Shown: piece after piece, positions 41,101 through 53,100 of the stretch
Layout: every line of letters starts with the position of its first letter
How positions within the stretch are numbered: position 1 is the stretch's first letter
Assembly (NCBI GenBank): GCA_028015205.1
Contig: CM051519.1
Coordinates: 84,341,539 to 84,405,538, forward strand
Source of the DNA: Mytilisepta virgata
Taxonomy: Eukaryota; Mollusca; Bivalvia; Mytilida; Mytilidae
Direction: 5' to 3'
Length of the DNA stretch: 64,000 nucleotides
Program-made: the position numbers and the translations under genes
Notes under the pieces: model-generated
The model's input: only the letters and a program-made list of their open reading frames with translations
Database searches by the model: none
Told to the model about the DNA's origin: nothing

Positions 41101-44100
41101 TCAGTTGGGCGAGGGGATAACAATAACTAATCAATCAATAATTTTTCTATGGATCATCAAACTGTGCATTTTAAGTATTTCGTGCAAACCACCAAAAGAT
41201 AAATAAATTGTCTCAAAATTTTGATGATTGCACCATACTGCGCGCACCATCGCTCATTTTATGTCAATTCTTCGAGAACCGGCATTCAAGTGATAAATCA
41301 ATGGCTTTTTTGTATGCTAATTTTAAATTTCAGAACCACCCATATTTATATAAAATTTTGTGTCAACAAATATAACAATTTTGAAACAAAGTTTAAATAT
41401 ATACTTATCCTTTTTATATTTATATCAATCCAAATATTCTTATTGAAAGGACATCCACACAAAAATTAACATTACATTACAGACTTATTTACAAAGTCAT
41501 GAATCAATAGATCAATAGTTTTGATATGTTTTAGTAGTTCTCACAATTTTGCCAGGGGCTATTGAGGGTTGTGAAATTATTTATGTGTGAAATTTAATAA
41601 ACAAGATCTTTGGTTTTATGATCAACAAAATACTTTTTCTCAAATAGATTATATACATAATCATGTAAGTTTTGTATCAATTATCTTAGGTATGCCATTC
41701 GAAGAGAAAAAACTAGATGGAACTTTATACACAAAGTTATACTTCTCCCCCCCCCCCTTCCTGTTTGTCTATCCCCTAATTAAAACATTAGTGATCAATC
41801 TGAAAATATGAGGTGGGCAAGTTCTTATATATATGGCGAGTCTAGATATTGCAGTTGCTGAAAAATGGACTGTAAAAGAAAAAAATTGACAAAGTCACTG
41901 AACCATGAAATTGAGGTCAAGGGCACATGAAAGGTGTCAGACTGGCATGTACCCATACAGATCTTGCTATAAGCCATGTATGATGAGTCTATTCATTGTA
42001 GTTGCTGTAAAATAGATTTTAAAGAAAAAAATTGACAAAGTCACTGAACCATGAAATTGAGGTCAAGGACACATGACAGGTGTCAGACTGGCATGTACCC
42101 ATATAGATCTAGCTATAGACCATATCTGATGAATCTAGTCATTGCACTTGCTGAAATATAAACTTTTGAGGAAAAAATTGACAAAGTCACTGAACCATGA
42201 AATTGAGGTCAAGGGCACATGAAAGGTGTCAGACTGGCATGTACCCATACAGATCTTGCTATAAGCCATGTATGATGAGTCTATTCATTGTAGTTGCAGA
42301 AAAATGGACTTTAGAAGAAAAAATTGACAAAGTCACTGAGCTGTGAAATTGAGGTCAAGGACACATGACAGGTGTCAGACTCCCATGTACCCATATAGAT
42401 CTTACTATATACCAAATATGATGACTCTAAACATTACAGTTACTAAGAAAGGGACTTGAATGTAAAACTATGTCGCAGATTTTCGAAGTTCACTGAACCG
42501 TGCAATTGAGGTCAAGGACAAATGACAGGTGTCAGACTGGCATGTACCCATATAGATCTCACTGTAGACCAAATATAATAACTCTAGGTATTATAGTTTC
42601 TGAGAAAAGGATTTGAATGTAAAACTATGTCGCAATGTTTATGTGGGTATTGAACCATGAAAAAAAGGTCAAGGTCATCTAAAAATGTGCTGCTGAAAAG
42701 GTCATCACTTCATGCACCTGTGGACCAAAGATGAACATTGTAAGTATTATACTTTAAAAGTTATTAAGGTTTTACAAAAAGTTAACGCCGTCGCCGTCGC
42801 CGTCGCCGTCGCCTTCGCCGCCGGATTGCTATACCTATGTCTCGCTTCCAGCGACTTTCGTCGCAGGCGAGACAATAATTATGTTGGTTTAAATTTTAAT
42901 GTCAAAAATATAAAAGGAAACTTCCAAAAATAAAAATCAGTACTGTTGCATATGAAATACTTTTAGGCCAAAAGTGCAATGTACAAGTAAAGTCAAGAAA
43001 TAAGGGATATTCAAAGGAGGGAAAAATCGAAACAACTGACAAACTCCAGAGAACAACGAAGACAAGACCAAAACAATACATGCATTACAATTAAAAACTA
43101 AAAACATATGAACAACATGGACCCCACCAAAAAACCGTGGGTAGACTCAGGTGATAAGTGTTTGACAGAAAAATCTGATTCCAAAAATTCCCCTATCCTA
43201 AATTTCGTTATTGTAAGTTTTTCTGTATGAGATAAATTTCCAAAAACAAAAATATATTTCACTTAAATTCAACTACTCAGAATTAATTCATCTCTGTTAA
43301 CATCATTAACCTGGCTTTCCAATAGAAAAATTGGTTATTATTTTGACAGTGGTTGAGTGGTTATGTGGCTCCAAACAGTAATGTAGGAAAGTCACTTTTG
43401 CTGTCAATTTGACAATTCCTTTCTCGTGGTTTGGATTAAAAGGACATATTTTTAATTTTGTGAAAGCAACATTTCTTTTATATTCAATTTGGTGCATACT
43501 AGTGCAAGTGACTTATTTATTACATTAACAACAAGTACCCAGCCAATGGACTAAGGTTTCAACTTTTCATAGTTAAACCTTACTTTCAGGGCTGTGGGGG
43601 TCCATTTTTCCATTTTCGGTATGAACCCTTCAAATAAAAATGATAAAAAAAATGTTTTATTCATAGCAGAAGTTTTTATAATTCATAGAATAGGGTGGAC
43701 CTAAATAATAAAAACAGACTGTACTGCTGTTTCTAAGGCATTGAAATAAAAGGGAAAACTGGGTCCATTGTCCGAGTGCATATAGAAATTCCTGAATATT
43801 TGCCTACAACATGCTGAGTTTGACAACAAATTAAGAATCAATTTTCTGTATCACTATAATCTCTAATGATGAATGTAACATCTTTGCAAGGCAATTTACA
43901 AGTATATAGCTTCCAGAAATCAATTACACTCCATGAATTTTGACAGAAAGGAAGAAATCTAAATCTAATATGACCTAATCAAAATTCTATCAAGAATCTC
44001 CAAATGTAAAAAAAGCTTCCATCATCATCAGAATAGAGTAACCCACACACATCATTAGAATCAGAGAATATCAACAAAAATCAGTAATCAATCATATCTA

Positions 44101-47100
44101 TACTGAATTTACAGTCCAACACGTTTCCCATCTTGAAAGGCAAAGATAATATTTCTACTACTACTTTATAATGAGAGATTTTTTTCTTCTTCCTTTTAGG
44201 CCATTCTATGAAAATTTTTGGTCTGCTGTTAGTAATTTAAAATTTTAGGTTAGTTTTACTAAAGCTAATTACATTATCCAAAGTAGAATTTTCAAAATAA
44301 TAAGATACAGGGTATTTGTCAATAAGACAACTTCCAATCAAAATATTCATAAACCTAGTCAACAATTCTCAGTGTAATTTCCAAAACATTTTGGAAAATA
44401 ATATATTATATATTATTATTTTTTAAATATTTTAAAATACTCTCATTGAATTAAAACTGTCCAGTGATTCAAAAATAAATTGAATGTTTTTACAAAAATT
44501 TGAACATCGCGGGAAACAACCTTATTTTTCACCTCCAAAAATCCCAATTTTCCACTGCAAGGAAGATAACTGCATAATTGCGGGTAACAACCTTATTGTT
44601 CACCTCCAAAAATCCCAATTTTTCCCTGCAAGGGAGACAACTGTGTAATTCGTCTGCATCAAAAGTCATGAGAGTCAAATTATGTCTTGCTCCGGTGAAA
44701 AAAAAATAAAACAATTACGACCCTCATTTGAGGTAGACATTCAGATTTGCCAACCCTTGACAGGCTGTTTTCCTCCCGGGTTGCCAAATCTGAATGTCTA
44801 CCTCAAATTAGGAGCGTAATTGTATATTGTTTTTTGTAAAATCTTCACTACTGGTAATTAAAAATTTTACACAGTCAAATCTATATCATTAAATTAAAAA
44901 AATTATGTTGGAAGGTAAAAAACTAGCATGGGTGAAAGCACACAAGGTGCTAAAAACCGGAAATTAGGAAAATTTCAATATTTTTAAATATTTTATATAG
45001 GAATATATAGACACTAAAATGGTCAAAATCCTGAAATCCAACAAATTCCAAAAAACTTTCGGGCATGAACTAGAGGCTCAGAGGGTGTACCTTGCCTGTA
45101 TCGCTCACCTGGCATGAAAGCCATTTTTATTGATGTACCTCAAAGAGAGAGTCACTTCTCCCTATCATTATGAAGTGTGGTAAGCCTTGTAGGAACCAAA
45201 TTTTTCTTCATCAAGGTCCTTCTACTTACAGGTCAGCATATTCTAAAATTTGGCGGTTCTCAAGAAAATTTTCGCATGTATTTCCCATAAGGTCTTATGT
45301 TAACCTGAGTCCTCTGCTGAATCCCATTTTGAATTAGGGATCGGCACCAGAGTAACAACACTTGATGAGCACCTTAAGAGGAACATTCAGACCATGTTTG
45401 GTTTCAAGCACTTTTGTGGTTCTGTAGATTTTTGTTATATGTCATAGACACTTTCTGTCAAGTTTGGCTCTATTTGGCCAAGCAGTTTAAGAAAATAATT
45501 TTTTTTTAAATCAACCAATCAGAAACAAGAATTGCCCATGGTGGACATGTTTGTCGCCTGATCTGTACAAAATGAGGAAACTTAGAAAAAAACCTTCAGC
45601 AGATGCTTCCTGTCAAGTTTCCCTCACTTTGGCCCAGCAGTTTCAAAGAAGAGGATTATCAACTGATGAAAGACAAGAACTGCCCATGTCGGCCATGTTT
45701 GTTGCCTTATCAGGACGAAATGAGAAAACTTTGTGAAGAACCTCCCCAATAAGATGCTTTCTGTCAAGTTTTCTTCCATCTGGCAAAGCAAATTCAGAGT
45801 AGAAGATTTTTTTTATATCAGCCAATCAGAAACAAGAACTTGTCATGTTGGCCATATTTGTATTCCGATCGGGACAAAATGAGGAAACTTTATCAAGGAC
45901 CTCCCATATATGCTTCCTGTCTGGTTTCGTTCCACTTGGGCAAGAGATTTCAGAGGAAAAGATTCTTTTATATTAGCCAATCAGAAACAAGAACTGCCAA
46001 TGGTGACCATATATGTACCCCGATCAAGACGAAATAAAGACATTTTGTAAAGAACCTCCCATAGATGCTTCCTGTCAAGTTTCATTTCATTTGGCCAATC
46101 AGTTCCAGAGGGAAAAAAAATTTTTTAATCAACCAATGAAAAACAAGAATTGCCTATGGTGGCCATGTTTTTTTTCCAAACGGGACAAAATGAGAAAAAA
46201 AAACTTTGTAAAGAACCTCCAATAGATGCTTTCTGTCAAGTTTCGTTCCATTTGGCCAAGCGATTTCAGAGATTTTTTTTATATCAACTGATCAGAAACA
46301 AGAACTGGCCATGGGGGCCATATATGTAGTCTGATTGGGACAACTTGAAGGAATTTTATAAAGGACCTCCCATATATGCTTCCTGCCAAATTTTGTTCCA
46401 TTTGGGCCAGCAGTTTTAGAGAAGATTTTTGGAAAACTTAGCCTGATCTTCAATCAACAATTGCACATGTTGGCCATGTTTGTTCTCCGATTGGAACGAA
46501 ATGAAAATTCTTTATAAAGGACCTTACATAGATACTTCCTGCCAAATTTAATTCCACTTGGCCCAGTGGTTTCAGAGAAGAAGATTAAAATGTGAAAAGT
46601 TAACAGACGACGGATGGACAATGGACGCCATGTGATGAGGTGAGCTAAAAATTCTATCAAATGGTCAATCCTAATCAATGTTCGTCATTTATCATAGAAA
46701 AAAAAGAACTTCCCATCTGAGTTTCTATGTCATCTCCAATTATCATGACTATTCTCTCAAACCAGCAGAAATTAGTCATCTTGACAGCATTTCAAAATTT
46801 CATATTTTCCATGATAACAGTCTTCAAATATATATAGACACACATGAATGATACTATTAACAAATCATGAAATGCAAATTCAACTTTTAGACATAAGGAA
46901 TGAGTAGGGAACACAATTGAAAACTGCAATGTTTTCATACCTATAAAATCATGTTTTACCCACAACATGCACACAAGGGAGTAGTTTCATTTTCTTTTGA
47001 TTTAACCAGTAACAAGCTAAATGTCATCATTATATAATGATTGATATAATAATCAATACTGTTATAATAGTTGTGACAATTAATTGCTTCATAACAAATT

Positions 47101-50100
47101 CATTAATGCAGAGATTCATTCATCAAACATTGTATGAAGGTTTGTGGTTTTTTTGGGGTTTTACGAAGTTTTCAGCACAGTTGGCTATTTCGCAGCAGCC
47201 AGTTTTTTATGGGTGGAGGAAGCTGGAGTACCCAGAGCAAACCACCAAACTTCGGTAGGAAAATTGCAATCGTCGTCAATGAATTAAGTTCAGAGTCGAA
47301 CACATCCCGTCATAGGTTAGATTCGAACTCACAACCTCAGTGACCATTAATAGTCACGAACTACCTAGACCCCTCGGCCACTGAGGCCCCCTTGCATGAA
47401 GGTAAAAATCTCTCTGCAATCATTTGCCCATGGACATAAGATCATGCTGATTGTACAGAACAGTAAAAACTGTATTTCCAATGAAAATTTTTATTGGGCA
47501 TAGTGTTGTGATTAGTGCATTGGTCTACGAAGCCAAAGGTCCCTGCTTCGATTCCCGTTCGAGATGAAAATTTCAGGGATCAAATTTGTGATGCCCTATC
47601 AACACCATGTACAAGGATGGTCTCTGTAAACGATGCTAGTCTGTCGGATGGGGACGAAAAATGGCTGTCCCGTTTAGGTAAAGCAACACCCTTAGCACGT
47701 TAAAAGACTCTGTAGATGTCGCAAAAGAATAGGCTAAAACGCCACTACAGGAGCCTCTCTCGCACCCGCCAGGTGGAGACAGATTAGTATAAGTTGGTAT
47801 AACATGTTTCCCAATCCACTATAAATAAATAAGTTTAAACTAACTAAACTGATACCACTGTGATTCCAATACGTGAACCTTAGATTTAAACAAGTGAGCT
47901 AAAGATCATTTCAAACTCAATTAATTAAGGCTACTCTTTTATCTGTACAATTTAATTTATCAACCAAAACAGTGGATACTTTTTCCAGATTGCACAATAA
48001 TTATTGTAAATTATTTTTTCAAAGGATCCTTGTGTATAGACAGATGAAAAAATTGTCAGAAAAACAAACATGAAAAATTACAAAACATCTGTAGCCAAAA
48101 TAATAACATTTACAAAAAAAAAAACTATTTAATAAATTTATATAGTTTCATTCAATCTTTATAAAAAGCAAATTAATCTGTTCATAAGACGTTATCCCTT
48201 CATTTAACATGCATACAACAGGTGAACAAGTGAAGCCGAACAATATAGTACATGTATTTGCCTGTATCAAATATCCTAAGATTTAATATCTTATAACATT
48301 TAATACCAAACAATGTCAAGTATGAAAACAACAATTTGTACTATGCCATCCATGACTACATTTCCATAGTTGTATGGCATTTATCTGAAGAAAACTACCT
48401 GTAAGGATTGAGAAGATTAATGGGTCAAAAGGCAGGTGATAATATCAAATCTCTTTATAAGACCTTTTGTCAACTATCTGTGATGAATCTACAATTCAAT
48501 TTTCTCTAACTGTTTGTGTCACAGAAAGAAAAATTGATTTTCAATTAGATGGTTTATGTAGGAGAGGAAAAAAAATATTTGATCAGTGTTAAAAAGTATT
48601 ATTTGTATTTCAGTTCTATTAGCTTTCCATAATTTCTGTAAATTGCATGTAACATGCATCATTCTTTATATATTTATTTCTATATTTACTTCTGGTTTTG
48701 TTTGAAATTCTACATTAAAACAACATCAGAAATGTTAATATGCTATTGGAGAAGAGTTACAGATCGGTAATCTATTCACATCAATGCTGTTACAGCTTTT
48801 GTAATGCACAAAACTTGTACTTTTCTAGAATGTCAATTCATTAAAATACTATGCATAAACGCTTGTTCCAGTTAACACGATTTTATGTATTTATTGGTTC
48901 ATGAAAAAATTCAATATCCAACCATATGTGCACTTCTAACATAAATAGGATATTTGAACTATAAACAAATTTATCATATTTTTAAAAGTGAAATAAATGC
49001 ATGAATGGTAGGAGAAGAGTACTAAATTTCTATTATCAAAGCAATGATTCTCTTTACAAAAAAAAAAAAAATTCTCTAAAGCAGGTCTGAGAAACAAATA
49101 TTCAAGGGCCATGAACAGGTTTCTCCAGAAACTTAATGAAATACATGTACATAAGGATTGTGAAGATATTTAATCATTAATATTACACCATTTTTCCTTA
49201 GGAATAAAGCAAATTAATATTGTTAATAATTAAGTTGCATAAATAAATTAATATTATTAATATCAAAGTTATAAGATAATAATGATTTTTGTAATTTGTA
49301 TGTCATGAAGTTGTTTCATAATCCTTCTGAACCAAGCTTTTGAAAGTCATTTATAAAGTTTTGTTTCCACACATATATTAATAATAAAGAATTTAAGACA
49401 TTACTTGCCTAAAGGAGAAAACAATGCTTTACCATTTTCTAACGTATATAATTTGTAAACTACACATAATTATTATTTTCTTCTTCTTTAAAATATTTCA
49501 ACATCCAAACTTGAATTATCTATTTTTGGGTACCATAATACAAAAAAAACAGAACACCTTATCTTGGTTATAATAATACCCTCTAAAAAATTAGATTTTC
49601 TCATGTCTGGACAGAAATGTAATAATTTTTAATATAGCAGCCAAGCAGTTACAAAAGAAATTTTAATAAAATGGGAAATTATTTGACATACTTATACAAA
49701 ATTCTCCCTTTTTTTTTTTACAAATATGCTGTTGATCTAGAACACGGACATATACAGTACAATTCTCCTCTGTTCAAAATACATATGCATTCAATGTTGA
49801 GTTTTTTAATTCTTTTGTAAAATTATTGGCCCTTTCCTTTGTTTTTCGCTTATGAAGTTGGTAGTTTCTTCCAATTTCAGTGTCAAAGTCTGATAACCTG
49901 TTTGCCAAAGGATGGAAAAGATAGACCTTATATTAGTAACTGGCGTCCAATCAGCTTACTGGACAGGGTGTTTTATGTGCTACTACATTGCTAATCCCAT
50001 TACAAAAAAATTGTTCAAAAGAGGTACCATCATTAGATATTCTTAATTTTGTACCATTAAAGGAATTTTCATACTACATTCAATGGGAACAACAAAATGT

Positions 50101-53100
50101 TAAATATTTAGTAGATCTTATTGATTCAGAACAAAAAAAATTCTATCCATTTTATTTTTTGAAAGATAAAGACTTTTACCAAATAATTTTTTAAGATATT
50201 ACAGTTTACTGTTTAGATTCCCACATTATTTCAAAAAAATTATTCAAAATAGTGATTAAAATTTTGATTTTATACAGTTTATTTCCAAAGACACCTTTTT
50301 GAAGTCCATAATCCAGGCAGAAAATATTAAATTTATTTATAAAAACCTTGTAAGTTGTAGAAAGATTGGTTTAAATTTATGCACCTTCTGAAAATTTCTC
50401 AAGTAGGAAAATGATCTGAATTACAATATTGACAACTGGAGAGAACTATTTATTATATTGAGAAAGTCTTGTAAATATTCAGTTTTGGTCAATTTCAATA
50501 CAAGCTATTACACAGAATTATTCCAACTAACACCTTATATATAAAATAAACTTGAAAGATACCAAATACTGTACCTTCTGTCATTCTGTTGAAGAAACCA
50601 TCCAACATTTGTTGTTTGATTGTTATGTTACATATCATTTTTGGAAAGTTTTGGCAATTTGCATAAAATACTTCTACGTAGATTTTGATCTTAACAGAAT
50701 TGACACATTACTTGGTTCAAGAAATTATTCTGTACTTTTAAATTTTCTTATTTTGTCTGCCAAATGTTATCTTTATAAATGTAAGTTGAAAGATAAGTTA
50801 CCACAAATAGAAGAATTTAAGGCTAAGATGGTTTACTATAGAAATATTGAAGAATGTACATGATGTATAGCTATAAAAAAAAATCAAAAGTAGCAGATTT
50901 TGAAAGATTATGGACCCCATTCACTTATATATTTCTATAGTATTTAAATATTTAGTGTATGTAACTAAATGTGTATATAATGTTGTTTCAGTCTTCTCTA
51001 TTGTTAAGTTTGATACGTAGTATACAGGAATGTATGATGTGTGAAAGGTGTGAAAAAGTGAGAACAAGAGAGGATACCTTTTTTTCCCAATCTTTTTGAA
51101 TTTGCTATTGTTACTTTATATAATTTTTTCTTAACATAAAAAATTGTAGGTCAAAGAAAAAGAAATAAAATACATACCTTTTTTTCAAACATAGCATCTA
51201 AAACCTCTTGCATCTGTTCCTGAGAAGTAAAGAAAAATTACTATTATAGAAGTCAACCTAACAAATAGATAAACATGATCGCGCACCTGGCTTTTGATCT
51301 TGAAATGCAAAACTATATCCTTGATATTTTACTTTTGACCTACATCTGAACAGCCGCAGCCATCGGTTGGGCTGATGAATCTCAAAACCAAAATGGGATC
51401 TTTTGTAGAGGGCATTGTTGTAATCAATCCTGCAAGGTTCCAAACCACTTCATTGTGTAAATTTCAGAGGAGAAGATTTTTGAAAATTGGCCAATAAATA
51501 TCAAAGATGGCCTCTGGTGGCCAGCTAGAGGCCATGTTCTTCATCCATCCGGAACCAAAGGTGGATCTTTAATGGAGGTCCTTCAATACATCATTTCTGT
51601 CAACTTTGGTTAAAATCTGCTGATTAGTTCCTGAGCAATTGACAGAAAAGTCCATTCCCATATGGTTTCAATGGAAAATTTGAACAGCCGCGGACATTGG
51701 TTGAACGGATGAATCTCAACCAAATGTGGATCATTTGTAGAAGGTATTGCTGTCACCAATGCTGTTTCAGAGAAGAAGATTTTTGAAAATTGGCCAATAA
51801 AAATCAAAAATGGCAGCCATGTTGTTCATACAACTGGAACCAATGGTTGAATTTTTGTAGAGGTCCTTCCATACATCATTCCTACCAAGTTTGGTTACAA
51901 TCCACCGAGTAGTTTCAGAGTAGATAATAAAAATGTTAAAACTTTACGAATGACAGGTATGATGTTTTCATTGTTGTGTCATTTGGACCTTTACAGTTAC
52001 AGTTATGATCAATTTTTAAATAAATGTGTACTGGTGAAATGTATATATAGCCTGATTTTAATGAAACTTGGCAGTGATTGAAATAATAAAACATAATTAT
52101 TATACATTTATTGTAAAGGATATATTTATTTTTCTATCACAAAAATAAAAACAGGAAACACAAACAAACTTATTAAGATTATCGACCAAGAACTTTAAAG
52201 ATTGAAAAGTTAATAATCATTAAGCATGTATTATACTTTTAAATTTTGGCCTCAAATTAAATATTATTTATCAGATAAATATATAATTTGTTACTGATAG
52301 AATTCTTGTTGTATTACCAGTACAACTATTTGATATATGAAATATTTTGATAACTCAGACATTTCAAATTAAATACCAAAAATGTTTAAAAATAGGAAAT
52401 CCATTAAAAATATCAGAATGATTTTCATTGTCTCATAAATTATAAATCTTAAATTTTCAATCCCCAGTGTTACCTTACAAATGGTATATGTTAAGAAACA
52501 AGGCGACATAAGGATTAAACATTATTCCTTAGAATGAAAACAAACAATTCAATCCTGCAAATCCTAAAATTAAATTAGAAAATGACCAGGACTTTGTACA
52601 TATTTATAAGGTCAAATTATAATAACGTATTTACTGGAACCTAATAAAAATTCAAATTAATCATCAAATAATCTAAATTTCATAATTATTAGAGTTAATT
52701 TCCAAGTGCTTTGATGCTTAGCAAATATATTCAGATAAACAACACAATGGATAACAGGAAAGGTCAACAATGACATATCAATCTATCAAATCAACCCAAC
52801 TGACAGAACTCTGGACAAAAAATAACATAAAACAGCACAAAACACAACAGAAAGTCAGGATAATCTGACTTGGTACACATACTGAACAGTGGTGGGGTTA
52901 AATCGGTTTTATGGGTACCCAAACCTCCTCCTTATCGATCCTGAGACTCTCGTGTATATAATACACTATAATAAAGGACAGATTTCACTAAGCGGAACAT
53001 GCTTTTTTGGCACCTTTGAACCACTGGATCTCATGGACTGTAAATGATAGTCAAAATATGTTGACAAACTACTGAAGATAAATTAAAAGAAAAAATCTCC

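Larger units (their letters stand above)
40111..42873. mobile_element. 2.76 kb composite element with 9 bp inverted ends GTCTCGCCT/AGGCGAGAC
   Basis: Perfect 9 bp inverted ends lie at 40111-40119 and 42865-42873; the right end is a hairpin GTCTCGC...GCGAGAC (42839-42873) preceded by a GCCGTC microsatellite. The body contains a second element (40437-41120) and a 146 bp tandem core (41880-42660). No transposase or helicase frame was found, so it would be non-autonomous. Confidence 0.6.

Noticed and set aside
45551..46225. Three similar plus-strand open frames with DASCQVS and related words
   Set aside because: They are the same tandem unit of a family A element read repeatedly; they have no splice context and stop in different places.
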